Below, in pieces: positions 14,629-23,917 of a stretch of 64,000 nucleotides of DNA. The stretch comes from an uncultured Dorea sp. (lineage in GTDB: Bacteria; Bacillota; Clostridia; Lachnospirales; Lachnospiraceae): NCBI GenBank assembly GCA_910584615.1, contig CAJUAM010000013.1, positions 1-64,000 of the forward strand, read 5' to 3'. The translations under genes and the position numbers were made by a program. The notes below the pieces were generated by a model. That model was given only the letters and a program-made list of their open reading frames with translations, did not search any database and was not told the DNA's origin. Numbering within the stretch: position 1 is the stretch's first letter; each line of letters opens with the position of its first letter.

Positions 14629-15822
14629 ATGTCAGTATTTCAAGAACTAACAGATTACATAGATACAATTGCCATTGTAAATACACATTGTCATAAGCTG
14701 CCTGAAAAATCAGGATTCCCAAATGGACTGAAAGAATTAGTTGAGAATTCTTATCTGGGATGGTGTCATCGTACATGGGATGGAACGAGGGAAGCAGCGG
14801 CAGAGTTTGTAAGAGGACTGAGGCATAATTCCTATTTTTTCTGGATTGAGAAAAGTCTGCAGAAACTTTTGGGTACAGATCAAAGGCTGAATGAGGAGAC
14901 ATACTTCTGGTTTGAGAAAAGCCTGAGAGAATTTTCTGATTCTATGGCGTCAGATGACGATTTTCTGCGCAAAGTATGTCACTATGATAAGATCGTTCTG
15001 GATGGTTATTGGGAACCGGGGACAGATCTTGGAAATGCTGAGTTATATACTCCTACTTACCGGATCAATCAGTTTCTGTTCGGATACAGGACGGATACAG
15101 TCGATGATAACGGCAATAATCCGTTCCAGGTATACGGATGGCCAAAGGATATGGACTTTCAACAGTATCTGGATAGGATAGAAGAGACCATCAAAGAAAA
15201 AATGGCACAAGGATGTGTTGCTTTAAAGTCTTCGCTTCCGTATGACCGTTCTATCCATTTTCTGGAACGGTCATATGAAGAGGCAGAAAAAGGATATCAT
15301 AACGAAAATGCAGCACAAGAGGATATTGTCGCGTTTCAGGATTATATCTATTTCCATATCTGCAAGATTGCGGCAAAATATGATATTCCGTTTCAGAATC
15401 ATACCGGACTTGGAAAACTGGAAGGAAGTAATGCGATGCTGCTCAGAGAAGTGATCAGCAAAAATCCTGAAACCAAATTTGTGCTGTTTCATGGAAGTTT
15501 TCCGTGGACAGATGATGCTTTGGCGTTGATCCATAATTATTCAAATGTGTATGCTGATATTTGCTGGCTGCCTAGCATTTCTACAAGTACAGCGGTTTAT
15601 TTTCTAAAACAGTTATTGGAGACAGGAAAGGCGGATGCGATCACATGGGGATGTGATTCATGGACAGTGATTGAAAGCTATGGGGCATATCTGGCAGGAC
15701 GTTACGCAGTGGCAAAGGCATTGTCAGAGATGATTGAAGATGGGTTTATGACACTCTCAGAAGGAAAAGAAGCAGCAGAAAACATATTCCGCAAGAATGC
15801 GAAGAGAATCTATAGTGTATAG
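14629..15822 (+). CDS. Amidohydrolase-superfamily metal-dependent hydrolase
   Basis: 397 residues. An N-terminal NTHCHKLP gives the HxH metal pair; a lysine-containing strand (VALKSSLPYDR), two later histidines (QNHTGLG and LFHGSFPW) and an Asp in WGCDSW complete a TIM-barrel amidohydrolase site. Similarity is to the amidohydro_2/uronate isomerase-like part of the superfamily, so hydrolase, decarboxylase or isomerase activity are all possible. The ribosome site ACAGGAGGG precedes ATG 14629. It is the last gene of the importer operon, before a terminator, and probably processes the imported molecule. Confidence 0.8.
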   Translation: MSVFQELTDYIDTIAIVNTHCHKLPEKSGFPNGLKELVENSYLGWCHRTWDGTREAAAEFVRGLRHNSYFFWIEKSLQKLLGTDQRLNEETYFWFEKSLREFSDSMASDDDFLRKVCHYDKIVLDGYWEPGTDLGNAELYTPTYRINQFLFGYRTDTVDDNGNNPFQVYGWPKDMDFQQYLDRIEETIKEKMAQGCVALKSSLPYDRSIHFLERSYEEAEKGYHNENAAQEDIVAFQDYIYFHICKIAAKYDIPFQNHTGLGKLEGSNAMLLREVISKNPETKFVLFHGSFPWTDDALALIHNYSNVYADICWLPSISTSTAVYFLKQLLETGKADAITWGCDSWTVIESYGAYLAGRYAVAKALSEMIEDGFMTLSEGKEAAENIFRKNAKRIYSV

Positions 15823-15833
15823 AAACATAGGAC

Positions 15834-15862
15834 GGACCATCCGGTGGGTGGTCCTGTTTTTT
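15834..15862 (+). terminator. Terminator of the importer operon
   Basis: GGACCA (15834-15839) pairs with TGGTCC (15849-15854), then TGTTTTTT. It lies 12 bp after the amidohydrolase stop and separates that operon from the cobalamin genes. Confidence 0.85.
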
Positions 15863-15971
15863 GGTCTTTGAATACGGTGTTGAAGGAATGGAAATTCTCA
15901 GGGCATTGTGTTATGATAAGGCTGGACATAAAAAAAGCATGAAAAGTGTTGAGATAGAAGGAGAAGTACCG

Positions 15972-18017
15972 ATGGAAGGCAGAGTTCTTATATTTGCTGG
16001 TACAACAGAAGGGCGCAAGCTTTCGGAATATTTAAAAGGACATGCTGTGCGTGTCCATATTTGCGTTGCGACGGAGTACGGCAGGAGCCTTTTGCCGGAG
16101 GGCGGGACCGTTACGGTTTCCCATAATAGGATGGATGTGGTACAGATGGAGAGTCTGATACAGGAATTTTGTCCGGATCATGTAGTGGATGCCACACACC
16201 CTTATGCCTATGAGGCGACGCGTAATATACAGGAAGCGTGCAGGGTATGTAAAAGCAGGTATTATCGTCTGATCAGGGAAAGCTGCAGGGCGGACGGGTG
16301 TATTTATGCGGCGGACATGGAGGAAGCTGTCGCGTTTTTAAGCGGCACTAAGGGAAATATACTGGCTGTTACAGGAAGTAAGGAACTTACGGCATATACG
16401 AAATTAAAGGACTATAAGGAGCGGCTTTATACAAGAGTCCTGTCAGTGGCCGGGGTTGTAGAAAAATGTGAACAGCTTGGTATCAGGGGACGTCACCTGA
16501 TCTGCATGCAGGGGCCTTTTTCTGTGGAAATGAATACTGCAGTATTAAAAGAGTATGAGATTGACTGGTTTGTCACAAAAGAGTCCGGCAAGGCAGGAGG
16601 TTTTCCTGAGAAGTACGAGGCGGCAAGGCGGGCAGGCGCTAAACTTGTTGTGATTGGAAGGCCAGAGAAAGAGGAAGGTTATACATTAGAGGAGATGTAC
16701 GCTTTTTTGCGGGAAGAAATTGGGCTGACGGCAAAGCCTCATTGGGTGCAGAGGAAGATAGCATTGATCGGAATTGGGACAGGTGATCAGGATCATTTCA
16801 CGATGAAAGCGATGCAGATCTGTAAAGAAGCGGAGATTATCATTGGGGCCAGGCGGGTCGTCATGGCCGCGGCTTTTGACAGGCAGGATACATTTTTTGA
16901 ATACCGGGCGGCAATTATTGTAGATCATATTAAGAAACATCCGGAATATAAAAGGATCGCGGTTGTGTTCTCAGGGGATACAGGTTTTTACAGCGGGGCA
17001 AAAAGACTGCTGTCGGCATTTCAGGCAGATGAAGAGCTAAGATCCGGATTAGATATAGAAATTGTCCCTGGGATTTCTTCCGCTGCGTATTTTTGCGCAA
17101 AGCTTCATATTACATGGGAGGATGCACAACTTGTCAGTGTGCATGGCAAAAAAGGATATGTGATATCTGCAGTCCGGGATCATAAAAAGACGATTGTGCT
17201 TATGGGAGATGCAGAAGGTATCAGGAAGCTCGGCACGGATCTGGCAGAGTACGGTTATGGTGATCTTACAGTCTGCGTGGGAGAATCACTTTCTTACGGT
17301 GATGAGAAGATCACATGGCTTGAGGCAAGAAAATTGTGTGATTATAATGGTACGGATCTGGCAGTTTTATATATTTATAACCCGGAGGGAGGAAGATGTG
17401 GGATAAGCGGGCTGCCAGATAAAGCATTTGTCAGGGGAAAGGTCCCTATGACGAAAGAAGAAGTGCGGAGTGTCAGTCTTTTAAAGCTTTGTCTTAAGAG
17501 AGATTCCATTGTCTATGATATAGGGGCAGGAACTGGTTCTGTGGCTGTAGAAGCGGCAGTGTATGCGGCAAGGGGAGAAGTCTTTGCCATAGAGACAAAG
17601 GAAGAGGCAGTAGCGCTGACCCTTAAAAACAAAAGAATGTTTAAGACGGATAATCTGGTGATCATACAGGGGGAAGCGCCAGAGGCATTAGAAGGACTTC
17701 CAATGCCTGACAGTGTATTCATAGGCGGCAGCGGGGGCAGGCTTAGGGAGATTCTTTATAAACTTAAGGAAGTTCTTTGGAAAGCAGCAGACAGCTGCGC
17801 GAAAATAAAGGTTGTCATAAATACAGTCACTCTCGAGACTTTATCTGAGGCAACGCAGTGTCTTAATGAAATGAAACAAGATGTGAGAGTCAGGATAGAG
17901 GAGGAAGAGACTGTGCAGTTATCATCAGCAAGGGCGAAAAATATAGGCAGTCATCATTTGATGATGGGGCAGAATCCTATATTTATCATAAGCTTTCAAA
18001 TGGTATGTAAAAAATAG
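15972..18017 (+). CDS. Triple fusion: precorrin-6A reductase (CobK/CbiJ), CbiE and CbiT
   Basis: 681 residues made of three corrin-ring enzymes. Residues 3-250 are the reductase (LIFAGTTEGRKL, VDATHPYA). From residue 262 comes the CbiE methyltransferase (ALIGIGTGDQDHF; later VPGISSAAYF), and from about 490 CbiT, with the SAM site DIGAGTGSVAVEAA. Together they reduce precorrin-6 and carry out C5/C15 methylation with C12 decarboxylation. ATG 15972 follows AAGGAGAAGT and starts the reductase fold; an in-frame opening at 15861 lies in the preceding terminator. No cobalamin riboswitch is seen in the 109 bp upstream. It opens the corrinoid operon. Confidence 0.92.
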   Translation: MEGRVLIFAGTTEGRKLSEYLKGHAVRVHICVATEYGRSLLPEGGTVTVSHNRMDVVQMESLIQEFCPDHVVDATHPYAYEATRNIQEACRVCKSRYYRLIRESCRADGCIYAADMEEAVAFLSGTKGNILAVTGSKELTAYTKLKDYKERLYTRVLSVAGVVEKCEQLGIRGRHLICMQGPFSVEMNTAVLKEYEIDWFVTKESGKAGGFPEKYEAARRAGAKLVVIGRPEKEEGYTLEEMYAFLREEIGLTAKPHWVQRKIALIGIGTGDQDHFTMKAMQICKEAEIIIGARRVVMAAAFDRQDTFFEYRAAIIVDHIKKHPEYKRIAVVFSGDTGFYSGAKRLLSAFQADEELRSGLDIEIVPGISSAAYFCAKLHITWEDAQLVSVHGKKGYVISAVRDHKKTIVLMGDAEGIRKLGTDLAEYGYGDLTVCVGESLSYGDEKITWLEARKLCDYNGTDLAVLYIYNPEGGRCGISGLPDKAFVRGKVPMTKEEVRSVSLLKLCLKRDSIVYDIGAGTGSVAVEAAVYAARGEVFAIETKEEAVALTLKNKRMFKTDNLVIIQGEAPEALEGLPMPDSVFIGGSGGRLREILYKLKEVLWKAADSCAKIKVVINTVTLETLSEATQCLNEMKQDVRVRIEEEETVQLSSARAKNIGSHHLMMGQNPIFIISFQMVCKK

Positions 18018-18039
18018 CAGCAGAGGATGTGAAGACAGA

Positions 18040-19464
18040 GTGAAAATAAATATTCCGAGAGTCTTGATTACGGCAGAAAAGAGCGGAGCGGGTAAGACAG
18101 TGATCACTTGCGGGATCCTTCAAGTGTTGAAGCGGAGAGGGTTTAAGATCACTGCGTATAAATGCGGACCGGATTATATTGATCCTATGTTTCACAGAGA
18201 AGTGCTGGGAATTCCAAGCTATAATTTAGATACATTTCTCTGTGGGAGAAAGATGGTGCAGGAAATCCTGATCCGTCACAGTATGCCAGAAAAACAGATA
18301 TCAGGAGGACAGTTATCGGTTATCGAAGGGGTTATGGGATATTATGACGGTCTTGGAGGGATCACCCATGAAGCAAGTACTTATGATGTAGCTGTCGCGA
18401 CAGATACGCCGTCTGTTCTGGTGGTGGACGGTAAAGGGGCAAGCGTGTCAATGATCCCTTCTATTCAGGGATTTCTTAATTACCAGGATAAAAGATCAAA
18501 AAACAGTCATATTCAGGGAGTTATCCTAAACAGAGTATCTCCTGTACTGTATGAGAGACTTAAGGGAATGATTGAAGAAGAGACTTCTGTACGTGTATAT
18601 GGATATGTTCCGGAGATTAAGGGAGGATTGCTTGAAAGCCGTTATCTGGGGCTGAAGATGCCGAAAGAGACAGGGGAGATCGAGAAAAGGCTTGAGGAAC
18701 TTGGAGATATATTAGAGAAATCGTTAGATATTGACGGGCTGATTAAGCTGGCAGAAACAGCGCTGCCATTCCGGCAGAAAGGTATTGGAAAAACCGGGAA
18801 AGACTCAATTCGGCAATGTGTCCGGGTCGGAGTGGCGTCAGATGAGGCATTCAGTTTTATCTATCAGGATAATCTGGACACATTAGAAGAGATGGGAGCA
18901 CAGATCGTTCCTTTTTCACCGCTCCATGATACGGATTTTTTTGATGAACTTGACGGGGTGGTCTTATATGGCGGATATCCGGAACTTTACGCAGAGAAAC
19001 TGAGTGAGAATAAGAGCATGAGGGATCAGATCAGACAGAAAATCCTGGAGGGAATGCCATGTATCGCTGAGTGCGGAGGGTTTATGTATCTTACGGAAAG
19101 TATCCGGAATGAGAGAGGGGATATATATCCCATGTGCGGTGCTTTGGCAGGGGAAAGCTTTCATACTCCGGCGCTTAAGCGGTTTGGATATGTGCGGCTT
19201 TGCAAAGGAAAAGTGTTTGGGAAAGATGTAGGGGATATTTTTGCCCATGAGTTCCATTATTATGATTCAAAGCAGTGCGGAGAAAGTTTTGAGGCCCGAA
19301 AGCCCATGTCAGACAGGACGTTTAGATGTATGATCAGTACCGATACGATACTGGCAGGATTTCCGCATATCCATTATGCAGGAAGTCCAAAGGTGGCGGA
19401 GGCATTTATAGAGGTGTGCGGCGATTACCAAAGGAAGAAGCAGGGGAAAGGAAGGGGCAGATAG
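18040..19464 (+). CDS. cbiA: Cobyrinic acid a,c-diamide synthase
   Basis: 474 residues. An N-terminal P-loop ATPase (TAEKSGAGKTVI) is joined to a C-terminal class I glutamine amidotransferase with its Cys in IAECGGFMYL and a later FAHEFHYYD. The enzyme amidates the a and c side chains of cobyrinate with glutamine and ATP. It appears to begin with GTG at 18040; the previous gene stops at 18017 and no ATG fits. The next gene starts directly after its stop. Confidence 0.93.
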   Translation: MKINIPRVLITAEKSGAGKTVITCGILQVLKRRGFKITAYKCGPDYIDPMFHREVLGIPSYNLDTFLCGRKMVQEILIRHSMPEKQISGGQLSVIEGVMGYYDGLGGITHEASTYDVAVATDTPSVLVVDGKGASVSMIPSIQGFLNYQDKRSKNSHIQGVILNRVSPVLYERLKGMIEEETSVRVYGYVPEIKGGLLESRYLGLKMPKETGEIEKRLEELGDILEKSLDIDGLIKLAETALPFRQKGIGKTGKDSIRQCVRVGVASDEAFSFIYQDNLDTLEEMGAQIVPFSPLHDTDFFDELDGVVLYGGYPELYAEKLSENKSMRDQIRQKILEGMPCIAECGGFMYLTESIRNERGDIYPMCGALAGESFHTPALKRFGYVRLCKGKVFGKDVGDIFAHEFHYYDSKQCGESFEARKPMSDRTFRCMISTDTILAGFPHIHYAGSPKVAEAFIEVCGDYQRKKQGKGRGR

Positions 19465-20538
19465 ATGAACCAGTATGAACAGGAGGCACGATTGGAGACA
19501 TTGATCCGCAGGATTGAGCCTGTAAGTGAAAGTGCCATGGTACAGGCCCAGAAAAGGTGGGATTCCATAGCAAAGCCGCTTCACAGTCTTGGGAAGCTTG
19601 AAACTGCTGTGGTGAGGATAGCGGGGATTTCGCGGAGGGCAGATATTCAGATCGCGAAGAAAGCTTTGATCGTCATGTGCGCGGATAATGGGGTGGTTTT
19701 TGAAGGTGTGACCCAGACCGGACAGGAGGTAACAGCGATTGTAGCAGAAAATTTTCTGACCTGTAACAGCAGTGCAGCGATCATGTGTGAGAAGGCGGGT
19801 GTTGATCTGTATCCGGTCGATATTGGAATGGTCCGTGATACAAAAGTTCCTGTTCATAAGATTGGGTATGGGACCAGGAATATGGCGAAAGAACCGGCGA
19901 TGACGAGGGAGGAGGCCATACGCGGGATTCTGACAGGGATTGAGATAGCTGCGGAAAAAAAGGAAGCCGGATATGGGATTTTAGCGACCGGTGAGATGGG
20001 AATCGGCAATACGACCACCAGCAGCGCAGTGGCGGCGGTTCTTCTTGAAAAACCGGTTGAGCATGTGACTGGAAGGGGCGCAGGGCTTTCTTATGACGGA
20101 CTGAAGCATAAAAAAGAAGTGATCGCAAAAGCAATTGCTCTTCATAAGCCTGATAAGTCAGATGCGCTTGATGTACTTTCCAAAGTAGGCGGATTTGATC
20201 TGGCGGGACTTGCGGGAGTATTTTTAGGCGGTGCCATCTATCATATACCAGTGGTGATCGACGGTTTTATCTCGGCTGCGGCTGCGCTTACAGCAGTGAG
20301 GATATGCGGCTTTGCGAAGGAATATATGCTTGCATCCCATGTGTCTAAAGAGCCGGGAATGCATATGATTTTAAAAGAGATAGGGCTTGAGGCTCCTCTT
20401 GCCTGTGATATGTGTCTTGGAGAAGGAACAGGGGCGGTGGCATTTATGCCTGTGCTTGATATGGCGGTGGAGGTGTACAAAAGAATGAGTACATTTTCAG
20501 ACAATCAGATTGAAGATTATAAGGAACTGGGGGAGTAG
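19465..20538 (+). CDS. cobT: Nicotinate-nucleotide-dimethylbenzimidazole phosphoribosyltransferase
   Basis: 357 residues. Family hallmarks include CADNGVVFEGVTQTGQEVT, GEMGIGNTTTSSAV, HVTGRGAGL and the closing LGEGTGAV. CobT makes the alpha-ribazole phosphate used as lower ligand. ATG 19465 follows the cbiA stop with no gap, and a GGAAGGGGCAG ribosome site lies in the end of cbiA. Together with cobU, cobS and cobC this completes nucleotide-loop assembly. Which base is attached cannot be read from sequence. Confidence 0.95.
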   Translation: MNQYEQEARLETLIRRIEPVSESAMVQAQKRWDSIAKPLHSLGKLETAVVRIAGISRRADIQIAKKALIVMCADNGVVFEGVTQTGQEVTAIVAENFLTCNSSAAIMCEKAGVDLYPVDIGMVRDTKVPVHKIGYGTRNMAKEPAMTREEAIRGILTGIEIAAEKKEAGYGILATGEMGIGNTTTSSAVAAVLLEKPVEHVTGRGAGLSYDGLKHKKEVIAKAIALHKPDKSDALDVLSKVGGFDLAGLAGVFLGGAIYHIPVVIDGFISAAAALTAVRICGFAKEYMLASHVSKEPGMHMILKEIGLEAPLACDMCLGEGTGAVAFMPVLDMAVEVYKRMSTFSDNQIEDYKELGE

Positions 20539-20540
20539 GG

Positions 20541-21089
20541 ATGCTTCATCTAATAACCGGGGGCAGCGGCAGCGGGAAGTCTTCCTATGCAGAAGAGCAG
20601 ATGCTTTATATTTCCGGACAGACCAGAAATCAGGAAGAGAAAGATCCTTGTGTCTATCTTGCGACGATGAAGCCTTATGGGAAAGAGGCACTTATGAAAA
20701 TAGAGCGGCATCGGAAACTTCGTGCCAGCAAAGGGTTTGTTACGGTGGAATGTTATAAAGAGTTAGATAGGATCAGGCTTCCAAAAAACAGCGGTATTCT
20801 GTTAGAATGCATGTCTAATCTTGGGGCAAATGAACTGTATGGGGAAGATGGCACGCTAAAGAACAGGCATAAGACAGCAAAAAAGATCCTGAAGGGGATA
20901 GGCCATATCTTAAAACAAACGGAAAATCTGGTGATCGTGACAAATGAGGTGAGTTCGGAAGACAAAGATTACAGCGAAGAGATACTGGAATATATATATC
21001 TCATTGGAGAAGTAAATCAGGAGCTTGCCTGTATGGCGGACAAAGTGACGGAGGTTGTGTACGGGATACCTGTGCCGGTAAAAGGATGA
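20541..21089 (+). CDS. cobU: Adenosylcobinamide kinase/guanylyltransferase
   Basis: 182 residues. The P-loop GGSGSGKSSY starts at residue 7; then come VYLATMKPYG, a conserved RHRKLRAS segment and the TNEVSSE and GEVNQELA motifs of CobU/CobP. The enzyme phosphorylates adenosylcobinamide and transfers GMP to it. It starts two bases after cobT and overlaps cobS by four bases. A second, shorter CobU-like protein is encoded at 21898, and this copy looks like the catalytic one because its P-loop is intact. Confidence 0.9.
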   Translation: MLHLITGGSGSGKSSYAEEQMLYISGQTRNQEEKDPCVYLATMKPYGKEALMKIERHRKLRASKGFVTVECYKELDRIRLPKNSGILLECMSNLGANELYGEDGTLKNRHKTAKKILKGIGHILKQTENLVIVTNEVSSEDKDYSEEILEYIYLIGEVNQELACMADKVTEVVYGIPVPVKG

Positions 21090-21880
21090 TGAGAAAGATG
21101 TGGAACGGTTTTAAAATTGCATTTTCAATGTATAGCAAGCTGCCTATGCCGAAAAGTGAGTGGAACAGAGAAAATCTATCGTATGCAATGATTTATTTCC
21201 CGTGGATCGGTGGATTGATCGGGATGATTACTTATGGAATATTCCTTTTAAAAGGGTGGAGCGCGGATCAGGGAATAGGCGTTTCTGACATCACGTTTAC
21301 TGTACTTATGGTTATGGTACCTGTATTGATCACAGGGGGGATCCATATGGATGGTTTTATGGATACGCAGGATGCCCTGCACTCTTATCAGTCAAGGGAA
21401 CGGCGTCTTGAGATATTGAAGGATCCTCATGCAGGCGCATTTGCGATCCTTTCCTGCGCCATGTATTTTTTGTGCTATGTGGGGATCTATGCCTCTCTGA
21501 CTGAAAGAAGTGTTAAGGCGGCAGCGATCGGATTTCTTTTGTCCAGAACGTTAAGCGGACTGTCTGTTGTTACATTTCCGCAGTCGAAGAGGGACGGTCT
21601 TGCGGCAACATTTGCGGAAAATGCTGCTAAGAAAAAGGTAAGAATCATACTGAGCGGCTACCTCATAGTTTTGTGCGCGGCAATTGCCGCTGCGGGAAGG
21701 GAAGCAGGGATTGCGGCAATTGCGGCGGCAGGTATGGTATTTTTCTATTATTATAAAATGTCACTTAAAAATTTTGGAGGGATCACCGGGGATCTGGCAG
21801 GCTATTTTCTGCAAATGTGCGAAATATTTATGGCTGCTGCTGCTGTGGGAGCGGATATACTGATAGAGAATATAAAGTAA
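21086..21880 (+). CDS. cobS: Adenosylcobinamide-GDP ribazoletransferase
   Basis: 264 residues with about six membrane helices. The conserved cytosolic motif GGIHMDGFMDTQDAL and the following DPHAGAFA are diagnostic for CobS. It joins adenosylcobinamide-GDP with alpha-ribazole at the membrane. It overlaps cobU by four bases (ATGA). A GITGDLAGYF segment near the end is also typical. Confidence 0.95.
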   Translation: MMRKMWNGFKIAFSMYSKLPMPKSEWNRENLSYAMIYFPWIGGLIGMITYGIFLLKGWSADQGIGVSDITFTVLMVMVPVLITGGIHMDGFMDTQDALHSYQSRERRLEILKDPHAGAFAILSCAMYFLCYVGIYASLTERSVKAAAIGFLLSRTLSGLSVVTFPQSKRDGLAATFAENAAKKKVRIILSGYLIVLCAAIAAAGREAGIAAIAAAGMVFFYYYKMSLKNFGGITGDLAGYFLQMCEIFMAAAAVGADILIENIK

Positions 21881-21897
21881 GACGGGATGGGACAGAC

Positions 21898-22272
21898 ATG
21901 ATCATGGTAATCGGCGGCGCGCATCAGGGAAAGCATGAATATGCAAAAGAAATGTATTCTGATATCGAGTGGATTGACGGGAAAAAATGTAAAGAACAAG
22001 AGATATTTAAATGTGAAGGGATTTATGGTTTTCATGAATATATTGCCGGAAGGATGAGAGAAGGGGCAGATTTAGACGGATTTCCTGAAAGACTGTATGT
22101 TAAGAATCCGGATATTGTGATAGTAACAAATGAAATCGGATACGGAATCGTGCCGGCGGACGCTTTTCAAAGGGAGTATAGAGAAACAACTGGGAGAATC
22201 TGTACAAAACTTGCGGCAAGGGCAGAAGAGGTGCATCGGGTCATCTGCGGGATCGGGACAAGGATCAAGTGA
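21898..22272 (+). CDS. Short CobU-like protein with altered P-loop
   Basis: 124 residues. The C-terminal half, NEIGYGIVPADAFQREYRE followed by TGRICTKLAARAEEVHRVICGI, closely resembles the end of CobU/CobP. The N-terminal P-loop reads GGAHQGKHEYA, with His instead of Ser/Thr after the Lys. The middle of the domain is shortened compared with about 180 residues in CobU. It may retain one activity, support the upstream CobU or be inactive. ATG 21898 is preferred over the longer frame that overlaps cobS. Confidence 0.7.
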   Translation: MIMVIGGAHQGKHEYAKEMYSDIEWIDGKKCKEQEIFKCEGIYGFHEYIAGRMREGADLDGFPERLYVKNPDIVIVTNEIGYGIVPADAFQREYRETTGRICTKLAARAEEVHRVICGIGTRIK

Positions 22273-22288
22273 TTTCAGGGGCAGAATC

Positions 22289-23014
22289 ATGGAAAGAGAT
22301 ACTATGAAGATATATTTGATCAGACATTCTCTGACAGAAGGGAATTTAAACAAACGTTACATTGGCAAGACGGATGAGCCTCTTTGTCAGGAAGGGGAGC
22401 TGCTCCTTAAAGAGCGCCTTACAAATGGTGTGTATCCTGACGCTGACAGGATTTTTACAAGTCCTATGAAACGATGTGTACAGACGGCGCGGATTCTCTA
22501 TCCGGGACGGGAGCTGACAGTGATTGGTGAGCTTTCGGAATGTGACTTCGGAAGATTCGAGAATAAGAGCTTTGAGGAATTAAAAGATTTTAAAGTGTAC
22601 CAGCAGTGGCTTAAAAGCGGCGGCATCATGGGATTTCCGGGAGGAGAGAGCAAAGAAGACTTTTCAAAAAGATGCCTTGCGGGGTTTGAGAAGGCCCTTC
22701 GGATGTGCGGATGTGGTGAAAAGATGACAGATGATGGAAAAAAAGGGGATATCTTTTCTGCGGCATTTGTAGTCCATGGCGGGACGATCATGAGTATTAT
22801 GGAAAAATATGCTGTTCCATCGGGAAGGTATTATGATTTTCAGATAGGAAACGGAGAGGGTTATGAACTTATTCTGGCAGATGACTTTGCCCCTTGGGGC
22901 AGGATTTATTCTCGATTTGATACTGGGAGATCCGGTGTGGCTTTACCATCCGGTACGGATGATAGGACGCTTGATCATTTGGACGGAAAGAATTATAAGA
23001 GGCTGTCTGCCTGA
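22289..23014 (+). CDS. cobC: Histidine phosphatase, probable alpha-ribazole phosphatase
   Basis: About 241 residues. The phosphoglycerate-mutase-type site is clear: LIRHSLTEGN, RIFTSPMKRCVQTA, ECDFGRFE and FVVHGGTIM. In this operon it should remove the phosphate from alpha-ribazole phosphate or adenosylcobalamin phosphate. The start is ATG 22289 (AGGGG upstream) or ATG 22304. The frame runs 152 bp into cbiB; the last 50 residues are read from cbiB sequence out of frame and do not look like a family C-terminus, so a frameshift or lost stop is possible. Confidence 0.85.
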   Translation: MERDTMKIYLIRHSLTEGNLNKRYIGKTDEPLCQEGELLLKERLTNGVYPDADRIFTSPMKRCVQTARILYPGRELTVIGELSECDFGRFENKSFEELKDFKVYQQWLKSGGIMGFPGGESKEDFSKRCLAGFEKALRMCGCGEKMTDDGKKGDIFSAAFVVHGGTIMSIMEKYAVPSGRYYDFQIGNGEGYELILADDFAPWGRIYSRFDTGRSGVALPSGTDDRTLDHLDGKNYKRLSA

Positions 23015-23843
23015 TTCGAAGCGTGCAGAGAGGTGGGGCGGCTGTCTGCTTGTTGTCATAATAGTATCAGTCAGTACGCTGCTGCCTTTTGGGATCCTTT
23101 TTTTTGCGTACCAGTGGAATTTTTTTCTGGGACTTTTGACGGAGAGTTTTATGTGCTATCAGATTCTGGCCGTAAAATCATTAAAGACCGAGAGCATACG
23201 TGTGTATGATGCGCTCAGGAAACAAGGGATTATGGAAGGTAGAGCGGCGGTGTCTATGATCGTGGGGCGTGATACAGAGAATCTTACGGAAGAAGGAGTG
23301 ATAAAAGCTGCAGTGGAGACAGTGGCGGAGAATACTTCGGATGGTGTGATCGCTCCTATGTTTTATATGGCTGTGGGCGGCGCAGTCCTGGGATTTGCAT
23401 ATAAGGCTGTCAATACGATGGATTCTATGGTAGGATATAAGAATGAGAAATATATGTTTTTTGGAACGGCGGCGGCAAGACTGGATGATCTGGTGAATCT
23501 GATCCCGGCGCGTATTGCGGCGCTTTTGATGATCGCGGCGGCATTTTTCTGTGGGCTTGACTGGCGGGGGGCGGCCAGGGTCTATAGGAGAGACCGCTTT
23601 AACCACAAAAGTCCCAATGCGGCACAGACGGAGGCTGTGATGGCGGGAGCTCTTGGCGTACAGTTGGCGGGAGATGCGTGGTATTTTGGGAAATTATATG
23701 AGAAGCCGGCGATCGGCGATAGTATCCGCGAGATTGGCGCAGAGGATATCAAAGCTTCCCATCGGTTATTGTATGGAACGGCATTTTTGGGGATGATTTT
23801 ATTTATGGCTGTAAAATGCAGTATAGCGGTTTGTATATTATAG
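22863..23843 (+). CDS. cbiB: Adenosylcobinamide-phosphate synthase
   Basis: 326 residues, membrane protein. The opening FILDLILGDPVWLYHPVRMIGR, shown here as FILDLILGDP plus HPVRMIGR, is diagnostic. Later motifs are VAENTSDGVIAPMFY, NTMDSMVGYKNE and SPNAAQTEAVMAG. It attaches aminopropanol (or its phosphate) to the corrin ring. GGAGAGGG precedes ATG 22863, supporting this start even though it lies inside the cobC frame. It ends five bases before the opening of the next frame. Confidence 0.93.
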   Translation: MNLFWQMTLPLGAGFILDLILGDPVWLYHPVRMIGRLIIWTERIIRGCLPDSKRAERWGGCLLVVIIVSVSTLLPFGILFFAYQWNFFLGLLTESFMCYQILAVKSLKTESIRVYDALRKQGIMEGRAAVSMIVGRDTENLTEEGVIKAAVETVAENTSDGVIAPMFYMAVGGAVLGFAYKAVNTMDSMVGYKNEKYMFFGTAAARLDDLVNLIPARIAALLMIAAAFFCGLDWRGAARVYRRDRFNHKSPNAAQTEAVMAGALGVQLAGDAWYFGKLYEKPAIGDSIREIGAEDIKASHRLLYGTAFLGMILFMAVKCSIAVCIL

Positions 23844-23917
23844 ATTGAGTGAGGCTGATGGAAATCAAAAGATTCTATCAAAATAAAAATGGTATGTCAA
23901 AAGAAAGGGGAAATGTA

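Noticed and set aside
15863..15971. Cobalamin riboswitch before the corrinoid operon
   Set aside because: The gap is only 109 bp and shows no B12-box-like sequence or large hairpin set.
21817..21897. N-terminal extension of the short CobU-like protein
   Set aside because: It overlaps the end of cobS out of frame, and the P-loop strand begins right at ATG 21898.
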